Of a stretch of 64,000 nt of DNA, positions 8,200 to 18,127 are shown one piece after another. The notes under the pieces are model-generated. The model saw nothing but the letters and a program-made list of their open reading frames with translations. It ran no database searches and had not been told where the DNA came from. Numbering within the stretch: position 1 is the stretch's first letter; the number at the start of each line of letters is the position of its first letter. The position numbers were made by a program, and so were the translations under genes. Location of the stretch: positions 380,172 to 444,171 of the forward strand of contig NZ_MAUE01000012.1 in NCBI RefSeq assembly GCF_001702265.1. The letters are read 5' to 3'. Source of the stretch: Pseudomonas aylmerensis (GTDB lineage Bacteria > Pseudomonadota > Gammaproteobacteria > Pseudomonadales > Pseudomonadaceae).

Positions 8200-11100
8200 A
8201 TGTTCGATTCGTTCAAAGCGATCAGCCGCCGTATCAGCGCTGTGTTGTTGACTGTGGTGGGGGCCGTTTTCGGCCAATGGCATCCGCCGCTCTGGCTCCG
8301 TGCGATCGGCCGTGGCGTGGCGAACCTGGGGCACAAGGCGCATGCCTATCCGCGTCAGGCTGGCGCCGGCGTAGTGGGCCTGGTGTTGCTGGCGGCCGCG
8401 GGGTTCTACGGCTGGCACTGGTATTCCAACCTGCCGCAGCCCCACACCGTGGGGTATTCGCTGCACAAGCCCAACCTGACCGACTACACCCAGCAGCCGC
8501 CGGTTGTGGATAACCTGCAAGTGCGCTTCGCCGAATCTGTGGCTCCGCTGGCCGCCATTGGCAAGCCGGTGACCGAAGGCATCACCCTGACCCCCTCCGT
8601 GGCCGGTGCCTGGCGCTGGTCCGACGACCGCACCTTGCTGTTCGTGCCGGAAAAGGACTGGCCGGTAGACGCCCATTACACCCTCGACCTGGCCAAGAAA
8701 AACCTGCTGGCCGATGGCGTGCTCCTCAGCCAATACAGCAGCCAGTTTTCCACCCAACCGTTCCGCGCCACCCTGGCGCAAAACGAGCTGTACCAGGACC
8801 CGTCCAACCCGACGCTGAAACAGCTGGTGGCAACCTTCCATTTTTCCCACCCTGTTGATGAAGACAGCCTGCGCAAGCGTGTCTCGGTGACCCTCGGCAA
8901 AGGCCTGGCCTACCGCGACGCCCAATTGCCCAATCGCCCGGAAATCACCTTCGACGAGAAAAAACTCAACGCCTACGTACGCTCCGCCGCCCTGGCCACA
9001 CCGCTGGAAAGCACGCCGGTCAGCGCCAAGCTCGACGAAGGCATCAAGGCGCGCGACGGCGGTAACGCCAGCGCCGCAGCGCTGGTGGCGGAAGTCACCG
9101 TGCCCGGCCGCTACCGCCTGACCTTTACCGGCGCCGACGTCAGCTTTGTGGATAACGCGCGCGGCGAGCCCGAGCCGGTGCTGATGTTCAGCAGCTCCAG
9201 CGCCGTAGCCGATGACACCATCGCCGGTAAGGTGCAGGCCTGGCTGTTGCCGGAAAAAGCCCAGGACGACACGCGCCCCTACAACAGCAACGACATCGAC
9301 GACGCCCTGCTCGCCCGCAGCAGCAAAATCACCTTGACTCACGTGCCCAGCGTCGAACCGTTGAACACCCTGCACGCCTTCAAATTCAAGGCCCCGGCCG
9401 GTCGCGCCGTGTATGTGCGCGTGCCCGCCAACCTCGAAGCCATCGGTGGCTACCTGGCGAAAAATCCGACAGCGTCGCTGCTCAGCATGCCCGCGTATCC
9501 GCGCACCTTGCAGTTCCTGTCCGACGGCGCGCTGCTCAGCCTCAATGGCGAAAAACGCCTGGGCTTCATGGCTCGCGGCGTGCCCGGCGCGCATGTGGAA
9601 ATCGCCCGCCTGCTGCCCAACCAATTGCAACACCTGGTGGACCAGAGCAGCGGCAGCTTTGCGCGGCCTAACTTCGGCAACGAATATTTCGACCGTATGG
9701 TCGAGCGTCAGGCACTGGATATTCCGCTGTCGTCCTCGGACCCTGCGAAAACTGTCTACGACAACGTCGATCTCAGCCACTACCTCACCGCCAATGGCGG
9801 CCGTCGCGGCATTTTCGTACTCAAGCTCAGTCCGCAGGATGACCCGGCAACACGCACATTCGAGTACGAGCGCAGCAGCACCAGCGATCTGCGTTTTATC
9901 GTGGTGACCGATCTTGGCATCATCGCCAAGCGCTCCAGCGACGGCAGCCATGATGTGTACGTGCAGTCCATCGGCAGCGGTTCGCCGGTGGCGGATGCGC
10001 AAGTCGACATCATTGGCCGCAACGGTTTGCCGGTGAGCAGCGGCCATACCGACGCCGAAGGCCACGTGCATTTCGCCAAGCTGGATGAACTTCGCCGTGA
10101 GAAAACGCCGCTGATGTATGTGGTCACTCGCGGCAATGACCAGTCGTTCCTGCCGATTGCCCGTCAGTCCCAACAACTGGATTTATCGCGCTTCGACGTC
10201 GGCGGTCTGGAAGAAGACGGTGCCGTTGATCGTCTCAGCGCCTACCTGTTCACCGACCGTGGGCTGTACCGGCCCGGCGAAACCGCGCACCTGGGCATGA
10301 TCGTGCGCAGCGGCAACTGGAAAGGCGCCCTGCAAGGCCTGCCGGTGGAGCTGCAAATCACCGACCCGCGTGGCCTGGAAGTGATTCGCCAGCCGCTGAA
10401 GCTGTCCGCCAGCGGTTTTGAAACCTTTGATTTCCCCAGCAGCGAAGTGGCCCCCGCCGGCGACTACACCGCGACGTTGCAGCTGATCGGCGAGAAGCAG
10501 ACACGCACCGACCTGGGCAGTGTCAGCTTCAAAGTCCGCGACTTCGAGCCGGACCGCATGAAGGTCAGCCTGAGCCTGCACGACACCCCGGTGCAGGGCT
10601 GGATCCCACCTGACCAGGTGGTGGCCAAAGTCACTGCGATGCACTTGTTCGGTGCCCCGGCATCCGGTCGGCGTGTCACCGCAAAAATGTCCCTGAGCCC
10701 CACGCTCGCGGCCTTCGACCGTTACCCCGATTACCGCTTCCGCCTCAACGATGCCTTGGAGGAAGCCAGCACCGAAGACCTGGCCGAGACCACCGTCGAC
10801 GACAACGGCCAGGCCGTGCTCGACCTCAACCTGCAACGCTTCGCCAACAGCACCTATCGCCTGCAGGTGATGACCCAGGTGTTCGAGGCTGAAGGCGGCC
10901 GCAACGTGGCCGCGCAAAGTGCCGTGCTGGTGTCATCCGCGCCCTACCTGGTGGGTGTGAAAAGTCAGGATTCGCTGTCGTACGTCGCCAAGGACGCCCC
11001 ACGCCAGGTGCAATGGCTGGCCGTCGCGCCGGACCTCACGCCACTGGCAGTGGACGGCCTGACCAGCGAAGTGATCGAGCACCGCTACGTGTCGGTACTG

Positions 11101-14004
11101 GTGAAACAGTCCAACGGCACCTACAAATACGAGTCGCGCATCAAGAACATCAGCCAACCCGCCTCACCGCTGGTGATGACCCAGGAAGGTGCCAAGCAGA
11201 CGCTGAACACCGGCACGCCGGGTGATTTCACCCTGCAACTCAAAGACGCCAACGGCAACCTGCTCAACCAGATCGACTACAGCGTGGCCGGCCGGGGCAA
11301 CACTTCGCGCTCGCTGGAACGCAACGCCGAGCTGCAATTGCGCCTGGATAAACGCAGCTACGCCACCGGCGATGAGATCGCGATCAGCATCCGCGCGCCG
11401 TACACCGGCGCCGGCTTGATCACCATCGAGCGCGACAAGGTCTACACCCAGCAGTGGTTCAAGGCCGACAGCACCAACAGCGTGCAACATATCCGCGTTC
11501 CGGCAGGGCTTGAGGGCAATGCCTACGTCAACGTGCAGTTCGTGCGGGACATCGGTTCGTCCGAGGTCTATATGAGCCCGCTGTCCTACGGCGTGGTGCC
11601 GTTCAGCATCAACCTGGATGCGCGGCGCATGGCACTGAAGGTCGAAGGCCCAGCGAAGATCGAACCGGGGCAGACCCTGGACATCAAGGTCAACGCCGAC
11701 CGTCCGGGCCGCGCGGTGGTGTACGCGGTGGACGAAGGCATCCTGCAAGTGGCGCGCTACCAGACGCCAGACCCGCTGGGCTTCTTCTTCCAGAAGCGGG
11801 CGCTGGAGGTCGGCACCAGTCAGATCCTTGACCTGATCCTGCCGGAATTCAGCCGCCTGCTCAGTGGGGCAGCGCCGGGTGGCGATACCGAAGGCGCCCT
11901 GGCCAACCACCTCAACCCGTTCAAGCGCAAACACCAGCCGCCAGTGGCCTGGTGGTCGGGCCTGGTGGACCTGCCGGCGGGTGAAACCGTGCTGCATTAC
12001 CAGGTGCCGGACAGCTTCAACGGCAAGTTGCACCTGTTTGCGGTGGCGGTGGATGCCGACAGCGTCGGCGTCAGCGAGGCCAACACCGAGGTGCGCGGGC
12101 CGATTGTGATCACCCCGAACGTGCCGGCCTTCGTGGCCCCGGGCGATGTGTTCAACGTCAGTGCCGGGGTGTTCAGTAACCTCGACGCGGCGGCGGACGT
12201 GAAGTTTGAAGTGCAGACCAGCGCCGGCCTGGTGGTCCAGGGTGACAAGGGCAGCACCTTGTCCCTGCAACCGCGCAAGGAAGGCACGGCCGAGTTCAAG
12301 ATCAAGGTCGGCGACACCCTCGGTTCGGCGGACCTGCGTTTTGTCGCGGTGCTGCCGGATGGCAAACGTATCCAGGTCGCCGAAACCACCTCGATCCGCC
12401 CACTGAGCGAGCATCGCGTGGCCCTGAGCCTGGGCCGCTTCGACAGCGCCAGCAAAGAGCTCAAGCCCACCCGCGAACTGTTCAATCAGTTGCGCGACGT
12501 GCAACTGGGTGTGGCGGCCTCGCCATTGGTGTGGGCCAACGGCCTCAAGCATTACCTGGATGACTACGGCTATGCCTGCACCGAGCAACTGGTGTCCAAG
12601 GCCATGCCGGCATTGATCTGGGGCGGCAATGCACCAGAGGCCGAACAGGCCTTCGGCAGCGCGGTACGCATGCTGCGCCAGCGCCAGAACCAGGCCGGCG
12701 GCTTCGGTTTGTGGGCGGCCAACCCGGACGTGGCGCCGTATGCCAGCCTGTACGCCACCGACTTCCTGATCGAAGCCCGGGAACGTGGGCTGCCGGTGCC
12801 CGAAGACCTGCTGGTGCGCTCGAATGCCTATCTGACAGACCTGGCCAACGGCCCGAGCGAAGGCCTGTCGGAATTGCGCAACCGTGCCTACGCCAGTTAC
12901 CTGCTGAGCCGTCAGGGGATTCTCGTCAGCGGCGCCTTGAGCGATATCCGCGAACGCTACGAAAGCTACTTCAAGGACACCTGGCAGAACGACCTCGGCG
13001 CCGCTTACCTGGCCGCCAGTTACAAACTGCTCAAGCAGGATCGCCAGGCCGATACGTTGTTCCGCAAGATCCCATGGCGTTCGCTTGTGGATAAGTGGGA
13101 AAGCGATGGCCTGTACTACGACCCGCTGGTGCATGACGCGGAGCATCTGCATCTGCTGGCGCGGCACTTCCCCGAACTGCTGGACGATGTGCCGGTGGCG
13201 TTGCTGGATAAACTCGGCAAACGCCTCAACGAGCAACGTTACAACTCGCTGTCGGCCGCCCTGTTGCTGCGCGCTCTGGACAACTATGGCCAGCGCGCGC
13301 AAAGCGACATGACCCTCAAGGCCACCGCCTGGCTGGGCGACAAGCAGCAACAGCTGCTGGAAATGGCTGGCCAGCCGCCACGCGCTGCCGTGCCGGATGC
13401 CACGCAAAAGCTGGTAATGGAAAAATCCGACGGCCCAGCGGCGTTCTACATGCTCAGCGAGGCCGGTTTCGACAAGGGCGCCAAGCTCAAGCCAATCACC
13501 AATGGCCTGGAGATCATCCACGAATACCTCGACCTCAAGGGCGAGCCGGTGAGCAAAGTGGCGGTGGGCGACGAGTTCCTGGTGCGCTTGCGCCTGCGCG
13601 CCACCGACCGTGACCAAGTGCAGCAAGTCGCCGTGGTCGACTTGCTGCCGGGTGGCGTCGAGCCTGTGTATAACTTGCCGCCGGAGCCGGAAGCCGCCAG
13701 TGCCGAGGAAAGTGAAGGAGAGGAATCCGAGTACGTGGAAGCCAGCGACGAAGAGGCCGACACCTGGCAGGCGCCGATCGGCGAAACCGAGCTGAGTAAC
13801 TGGCAGCCGGAGTATGTGGATGTCCGCGATGATCGGGTGGTGTTGTACGGCACTGCGCTGCGCGACGTAGGCACTTTCGTTTACCGCGTGCGCGCCACCA
13901 ACGCAGGCACCTTCAATACACCTCCGGCCTACGCCGAAGGCATGTACGAAACCACCCTGCAAGGGCGCGGCAAAGTAGGCCAGCTTGAAATTACCAAGCC
14001 TTAA
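8200..14004 (+). CDS. Bacterial alpha-2-macroglobulin (YfhM type) with thioester
   Basis: The protein is very large (1,934 residues). It has a short cytoplasmic N-terminus, one membrane anchor (about residues 54-72) and a long periplasmic part of MG and bait-region domains. The thioester motif CTEQ is intact at residues 1460-1463, inside the alpha/alpha-toroid domain. An acidic insert rich in Glu and Ser lies near residues 1830-1855. Such proteins trap foreign proteases in the periplasm. The gene is linked to pbpC, as yfhM is in E. coli, which suggests defence when the wall is damaged. ATG 8200 is preferred over 8191 because the only AGGG is spaced for it. Three perfect DnaA boxes lie inside the gene. 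Confidence 0.92.
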   Translation: MFDSFKAISRRISAVLLTVVGAVFGQWHPPLWLRAIGRGVANLGHKAHAYPRQAGAGVVGLVLLAAAGFYGWHWYSNLPQPHTVGYSLHKPNLTDYTQQPPVVDNLQVRFAESVAPLAAIGKPVTEGITLTPSVAGAWRWSDDRTLLFVPEKDWPVDAHYTLDLAKKNLLADGVLLSQYSSQFSTQPFRATLAQNELYQDPSNPTLKQLVATFHFSHPVDEDSLRKRVSVTLGKGLAYRDAQLPNRPEITFDEKKLNAYVRSAALATPLESTPVSAKLDEGIKARDGGNASAAALVAEVTVPGRYRLTFTGADVSFVDNARGEPEPVLMFSSSSAVADDTIAGKVQAWLLPEKAQDDTRPYNSNDIDDALLARSSKITLTHVPSVEPLNTLHAFKFKAPAGRAVYVRVPANLEAIGGYLAKNPTASLLSMPAYPRTLQFLSDGALLSLNGEKRLGFMARGVPGAHVEIARLLPNQLQHLVDQSSGSFARPNFGNEYFDRMVERQALDIPLSSSDPAKTVYDNVDLSHYLTANGGRRGIFVLKLSPQDDPATRTFEYERSSTSDLRFIVVTDLGIIAKRSSDGSHDVYVQSIGSGSPVADAQVDIIGRNGLPVSSGHTDAEGHVHFAKLDELRREKTPLMYVVTRGNDQSFLPIARQSQQLDLSRFDVGGLEEDGAVDRLSAYLFTDRGLYRPGETAHLGMIVRSGNWKGALQGLPVELQITDPRGLEVIRQPLKLSASGFETFDFPSSEVAPAGDYTATLQLIGEKQTRTDLGSVSFKVRDFEPDRMKVSLSLHDTPVQGWIPPDQVVAKVTAMHLFGAPASGRRVTAKMSLSPTLAAFDRYPDYRFRLNDALEEASTEDLAETTVDDNGQAVLDLNLQRFANSTYRLQVMTQVFEAEGGRNVAAQSAVLVSSAPYLVGVKSQDSLSYVAKDAPRQVQWLAVAPDLTPLAVDGLTSEVIEHRYVSVLVKQSNGTYKYESRIKNISQPASPLVMTQEGAKQTLNTGTPGDFTLQLKDANGNLLNQIDYSVAGRGNTSRSLERNAELQLRLDKRSYATGDEIAISIRAPYTGAGLITIERDKVYTQQWFKADSTNSVQHIRVPAGLEGNAYVNVQFVRDIGSSEVYMSPLSYGVVPFSINLDARRMALKVEGPAKIEPGQTLDIKVNADRPGRAVVYAVDEGILQVARYQTPDPLGFFFQKRALEVGTSQILDLILPEFSRLLSGAAPGGDTEGALANHLNPFKRKHQPPVAWWSGLVDLPAGETVLHYQVPDSFNGKLHLFAVAVDADSVGVSEANTEVRGPIVITPNVPAFVAPGDVFNVSAGVFSNLDAAADVKFEVQTSAGLVVQGDKGSTLSLQPRKEGTAEFKIKVGDTLGSADLRFVAVLPDGKRIQVAETTSIRPLSEHRVALSLGRFDSASKELKPTRELFNQLRDVQLGVAASPLVWANGLKHYLDDYGYACTEQLVSKAMPALIWGGNAPEAEQAFGSAVRMLRQRQNQAGGFGLWAANPDVAPYASLYATDFLIEARERGLPVPEDLLVRSNAYLTDLANGPSEGLSELRNRAYASYLLSRQGILVSGALSDIRERYESYFKDTWQNDLGAAYLAASYKLLKQDRQADTLFRKIPWRSLVDKWESDGLYYDPLVHDAEHLHLLARHFPELLDDVPVALLDKLGKRLNEQRYNSLSAALLLRALDNYGQRAQSDMTLKATAWLGDKQQQLLEMAGQPPRAAVPDATQKLVMEKSDGPAAFYMLSEAGFDKGAKLKPITNGLEIIHEYLDLKGEPVSKVAVGDEFLVRLRLRATDRDQVQQVAVVDLLPGGVEPVYNLPPEPEAASAEESEGEESEYVEASDEEADTWQAPIGETELSNWQPEYVDVRDDRVVLYGTALRDVGTFVYRVRATNAGTFNTPPAYAEGMYETTLQGRGKVGQLEITKP

Positions 14005-16282
14005 ACGCCTGACGCCGCTGCTGGCAGCGGCGGTGGTGCTGGCGGGGTTGCGGCTGTGGCCCCATGCCCCGCTGGAGCAGGCCGTGACCTCGTCACGGGT
14101 GGTGTTGGCCGACGACGGCTCGCTGTTGCGCATGACCCTCGCGCAGGACGGCCAATACCGTTTATGGCTGCCGCTGGAGCGCATGTCGCCCTCATTGGTC
14201 GAGGCCCTGCTGCTCAAGGAAGACCGTAATTTCTACTGGCACCCGGGGGTCAATCCTCCGGCGTTGCTGCGCGCAGCCATGGCGACCTACACCGGTGGCC
14301 AGCGCCAGGGCGGCTCGACGTTGAGCATGCAACTGGCGCGGCGCCTGTGGGATCTCAACACCCGGCAAGTACCGGGCAAACTGCAGCAGATCGCCTTGGC
14401 CTTGTGGCTGGAAGCGCGCTACAGCAAGCACGACATCCTCGAGGCCTACCTGAACCTGGCACCGATGGGCGGCAATATTGAAGGCGCCGAGGCGGCCAGC
14501 CGCATCTATTTCGGCAAGTCGGCGGCGCAGTTGTCGCTGTCCGAAGCCCTGGCGTTGGCGGTGATCCCCCAGCAACCGGGGCGGCGTGCGCGCTTTGGGC
14601 CGTCGCTGCAAAACGCGCGGCTGCGGCTGATGGCCGACTGGCGCGAAACTTATCCACAGGACGCGCGCAACACCAGTCTGCTCGACCTGCCCCTGGAAGC
14701 GCGCAACCGCCAGCAGATCCCGTTTCTGGCACCGCACTTGAGCGAGCAACTGCTGGCATCCCAGACCGGTAATGAGCTGAACAGCACCCTTAACCTGCCA
14801 CTTCAGCAATTGCTGGAGCGCTTGATCACCGGCTTTATCGCCGAGCGCCGCAGCACCGGGGTGGAAAACGCCACCGCGATCCTGATCGACAGCCGCGACC
14901 AGAGCGTCAAGGCCCTGGTGGGCTCGGCGGATTACTTATCCACAAGCCTGCATGGCCAGGTCAACGGCGTGCTGGCGCGGCGCTCGCCGGGCTCGACCCT
15001 CAAGCCATTCCTGTATGGGCTGGCGCTGGATCAGGGGGTGATTCATCCGATGAGCATCCTCAAAGACCTGCCGAGTAATTTTGGCTACTTCCAGCCGGAA
15101 AATTTCGACGGCAGTTTTGTCGGGCCGCTGACGGCGCGGGATGCCTTGATCCGTAGTCGCAATATCCCGGCGGTGTGGCTGGCCAGCCAGGTGAGGTCGC
15201 CTTCGCTGTATGGCTTGTTGCAACGGGCCGGTATCAAGGGCCTGCGGGGTGAAAGCCATTACGGCCTGGCCCTGGCCCTCGGCGGTGGCGAGATGACCCC
15301 GGAAGAACTCGCGGGGCTGTACGTAATGCTCGCCGGCGATGGGCATCTACGGCCATTGCGCTATCTGCAGGAGCAACCGCAGACCACCGGCGCGCAACTG
15401 CTTACCCCCCAGGCCGCGTTTATGGTGCGCGACATGCTGCGCCGCAATCCGCGTCCGGATGGCTTGCCCGGCCGCCATTGGCGCACCGCCTGGAAAACCG
15501 GCACCTCCTGGGGCTTTCACGATGCCTGGAGTGCCGGTTTGATCGGCCCGTATGTGCTGGTGGTGTGGGTGGGCAACTTCGATGGGCGGCCGAACCCGGC
15601 GTTCATCGGCGCTAAAACCGCCGCGCCACTGTTCTTCCGTATCGCCGACGCCCTGCCCCTGGCCTTGCCCAATGTGCTGATCAAGCCTGACAAGCCGCCC
15701 GCCGGGCTGGTGCGTATCGACGTGTGCGCAGCCTCCGGCGAGCTGCCCAACCGCTGGTGTCCACAGACCCGCAAGACCTGGTACATCCCCGGCGTCTCAC
15801 CGATACGCGTCTCCAACCTGCACCGCCCGGTACTGATCGACACCCGCACCGGCAAGGCCGCGTGCCCGCCATTCGAGGCGCAGTACACCCGCGAGGAAGT
15901 CTTCGAGTTCTGGCCCAGCGACATACAACGCCTGTACCGCGCCGCCGGCCTGCCGCGCCGCACGCCGCCCACGGTGATGAAAAACTGCCAGCCCAACCGC
16001 CTCAGCGACCAGAGCGAAGCGCCGCAGATTCGCTCGCCCCTGACCCAGGTGAGCTACCAGTTACGCCTGTCACAGCCCCAGGAAAGCATCCCACTGAACG
16101 CCAACGCCGCCAGCGATGCGGCGACCCTGTACTGGTTCGCCGACCAGACCCTGATCGGCCAGGGCCCGCCGCAAACCACGCTGAATTGGCGACCGGGCAA
16201 GTCGGGAGAATACCGGCTGCGGGTCAGTGATGATCAGGGACGCAGCGCCAGTCGCGGGCTAAAAGTGGAGTTTGTGCCCTGA
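13985..16282 (+). CDS. pbpC: Penicillin-binding protein 1C (peptidoglycan glycosyltransferase)
   Basis: The 765-residue bifunctional wall-synthesis enzyme overlaps the end of the macroglobulin gene by 20 bases and appears to start with TTG at 13985. That start is followed directly by an N-terminal membrane anchor (about residues 9-24). The glycosyltransferase 51 domain has EDRNFYWHPGV (catalytic Glu79) and RQGGSTLSMQL. The transpeptidase domain has S337-T-L-K, SRN and KTGTSWG. The last 90 residues form the PBP1C C-terminal domain. The overlap suggests translational coupling with the macroglobulin. Two perfect DnaA boxes lie in the coding sequence (14,650 and 14,936) in different frames. Confidence 0.92.
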   Translation: MKLPSLKRLTPLLAAAVVLAGLRLWPHAPLEQAVTSSRVVLADDGSLLRMTLAQDGQYRLWLPLERMSPSLVEALLLKEDRNFYWHPGVNPPALLRAAMATYTGGQRQGGSTLSMQLARRLWDLNTRQVPGKLQQIALALWLEARYSKHDILEAYLNLAPMGGNIEGAEAASRIYFGKSAAQLSLSEALALAVIPQQPGRRARFGPSLQNARLRLMADWRETYPQDARNTSLLDLPLEARNRQQIPFLAPHLSEQLLASQTGNELNSTLNLPLQQLLERLITGFIAERRSTGVENATAILIDSRDQSVKALVGSADYLSTSLHGQVNGVLARRSPGSTLKPFLYGLALDQGVIHPMSILKDLPSNFGYFQPENFDGSFVGPLTARDALIRSRNIPAVWLASQVRSPSLYGLLQRAGIKGLRGESHYGLALALGGGEMTPEELAGLYVMLAGDGHLRPLRYLQEQPQTTGAQLLTPQAAFMVRDMLRRNPRPDGLPGRHWRTAWKTGTSWGFHDAWSAGLIGPYVLVVWVGNFDGRPNPAFIGAKTAAPLFFRIADALPLALPNVLIKPDKPPAGLVRIDVCAASGELPNRWCPQTRKTWYIPGVSPIRVSNLHRPVLIDTRTGKAACPPFEAQYTREEVFEFWPSDIQRLYRAAGLPRRTPPTVMKNCQPNRLSDQSEAPQIRSPLTQVSYQLRLSQPQESIPLNANAASDAATLYWFADQTLIGQGPPQTTLNWRPGKSGEYRLRVSDDQGRSASRGLKVEFVP

Positions 16283-17449
16283 TCAGGCGTCTTCGTCGCC
16301 GAAACTGGCTTTGCCCACGCGTTTGGCAAAATGGTTGTACGCCGCGCCCAGCTTGCGCTGCTCGAAGATAGAGAACACCAGGGTGCCGACCAAGATCAGC
16401 ATCCACACCAGAAACAACTTCAGCGTATCCACCTGGGCCACGAACAGCAGCAAGGTGACCACGCCGCCAATCACCATGCCCAGCCCGGTCCACGCACCCA
16501 ACACCCGGGCCACGGCCATGCGGATGCCCTTGGGCAGCACCAGGCTGGTCGCCATCAGCACCACGATCATCGCCAGGAAAAAGCCAAACGCCGCCATGAA
16601 CGGAATCTGGAAACCGCCCTCGCGATATAACCAGGCCAGCAATTTATACACAGGGCCAAGCTCGACCATCTGTTGATAAGTGTCCGGCCCCGGCAAATGC
16701 AGTTGGGCAATGTGTTCGGGCGTGAGGGCCATGATGCCCACGCCGATCAGCCCCACGCAGGCCGCGTAGAAGCCAGCGGCGCGCCACAGCGGCGCGAGGA
16801 CCCGACGGTTTTCCACATCCTGAGTCAGCGCTACACCGAAAACCGCCTTGGGCTGTTTGCCCTGGGCAATCACGCGCAGGCCGTCGCGTTCGCAGGCGTC
16901 GCCGATAAGCATCACATCAAGGCCCTGGCTCAGCAGGATTTCACCCTGGCGGCGGGAGCTGCCCATCGGCTGGTAATCGTCAGGCGACTTGTTGCCGAAC
17001 AGATCAATGCCCTCGGCAATCACCCGGATTTCGCCGCTGGCGTCCTGCAGGCTGAAGTCATTGCAGCGCGCCTCGCCCGAAGCCCGGCTCCAGCTCCAGT
17101 GCCCATCGTCGTCCTTCTTGCCGTCTTCGATGATCAACACGTAGCCCGCGCAGGGCTTGCCATACACCGGCGACACCAGCGGCTTATCCACAACCACCGT
17201 GCCGCGCAGTTCCACCAACCCCATCGCCAGCGAGCGGATCTGGCTGGTGGCCAGCCGCTGTTCCGTCTTGTAGAAATTGGGGCCGAAGCTGGCCAACAGG
17301 CCGAGCAGGATCAACGTCGGGAAAAACAACGCGATCAGGATGTTCGGCGCATAGACCATCAAGCCAATAAAGCCTGCGAGTATCAGCAGCGCCAGCAGGG
17401 TTTTCCATGCCTGCTTTTTCTTGACGGCGCCAGCTTGGGTGGTCTTCAT
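16283..17449 (-). CDS. Membrane protein with GIDE-like domain, partner of LemA
   Basis: The 388-residue protein has two membrane helices near the N-terminus (about residues 15-50). A soluble part follows with SPVYGKPCAGYVLIIE near residue 100. Three or four further helices lie in the C-terminal half. The central part resembles the GIDE (E3 ligase-like) domain of bacterial membrane proteins often found beside LemA; this match is from memory. It starts inside the lemA stop codon (ATGA overlap), so the two are co-translated. No RING motif is visible, so ligase activity should not be assumed. Its stop abuts that of pbpC, transcribed convergently. Confidence 0.7.
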   Translation of the reverse strand: MKTTQAGAVKKKQAWKTLLALLILAGFIGLMVYAPNILIALFFPTLILLGLLASFGPNFYKTEQRLATSQIRSLAMGLVELRGTVVVDKPLVSPVYGKPCAGYVLIIEDGKKDDDGHWSWSRASGEARCNDFSLQDASGEIRVIAEGIDLFGNKSPDDYQPMGSSRRQGEILLSQGLDVMLIGDACERDGLRVIAQGKQPKAVFGVALTQDVENRRVLAPLWRAAGFYAACVGLIGVGIMALTPEHIAQLHLPGPDTYQQMVELGPVYKLLAWLYREGGFQIPFMAAFGFFLAMIVVLMATSLVLPKGIRMAVARVLGAWTGLGMVIGGVVTLLLFVAQVDTLKLFLVWMLILVGTLVFSIFEQRKLGAAYNHFAKRVGKASFGDEDA

Positions 17450-18027
17450 GTGCCGGGCACTTCGAGCTTGACGCCTTCGTAGCGGATTTCTTCAGCACTG
17501 ATGGCCAGCAACGGAATACGCTGGTAACTGAGCATTCGCGCAAAGAACAGGTCGGGAAACACTGCGATGGCGATGTTGTAGAGGTTGACCGACTCATTGA
17601 AGAACTCACGCCGGTCGGCAATCCGCTCCTCCACCGCCGAGATCGCCTGCTGCAACGCGACCATGTTGGGCCCCGAGATCAGCGCGGGGTAGTTCTCCGC
17701 CACCGCAATCACCGACTTCAGCGCAGCATTGAGCTGGTTGGAGGCGTCGACCTTGTCGTTGAGGCTGCTGGCGTTGAGGTATTGCGTACGCGCGTCGCTC
17801 AAGCGGGTGAACAGCGCGTTCTCATGGTTCATGGCGGTCTGGACCACGCGCATCAGGTCCGGGATCTGATCGGCCCGCTGCTTGAGCAATACGTCGATGT
17901 TGGCGAAAGCCTTGTCCACATCGTTACGCCGCATCACCAGCCCGTTGTAGACCCCCACCATCCAGCCGACGACGCCCACGACAATGATCAGCGCAACGAT
18001 GCCGGCGATTAGCAGTTCGATATTCAT
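17446..18027 (-). CDS. LemA family protein
   Basis: The 193-residue protein has an N-terminal membrane helix (about residues 5-27). Family features follow: YNGLVMRRNDVDKAFANIDV, LLKQRADQIPDL, ENYP and a C-terminal FPDLFFA. The bulk is a helical bundle. LemA proteins are widespread but their role is poorly known; in some bacteria they affect proteolysis or membrane stress. It is first of a two-gene operon with the GIDE-like protein. A perfect DnaA box (18,051-18,059) lies 24 bases upstream of the start. Confidence 0.88.
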   Translation of the reverse strand: MNIELLIAGIVALIIVVGVVGWMVGVYNGLVMRRNDVDKAFANIDVLLKQRADQIPDLMRVVQTAMNHENALFTRLSDARTQYLNASSLNDKVDASNQLNAALKSVIAVAENYPALISGPNMVALQQAISAVEERIADRREFFNESVNLYNIAIAVFPDLFFARMLSYQRIPLLAISAEEIRYEGVKLEVPGT

Positions 18028-18127
18028 GGTGAAGGCGTTCCCTGGCTGAGTTATCCACAGGGTCGCATTCTAGGGGGAAAACGGCGTCACGCGACGGGCA
18101 CTGGCCCACAGAACCGACAAGAGGTGC

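Noticed and set aside
8119..10176. Minus-strand frame of 685 codons
   Set aside because: Antisense shadow of the same macroglobulin gene, with no family resemblance.
11164..14217. Minus-strand frame of 1,017 codons inside the macroglobulin gene
   Set aside because: It is a His/Gln/Val-rich antisense shadow caused by GC-rich third codon positions. The plus-strand gene has an intact thioester and domain pattern.
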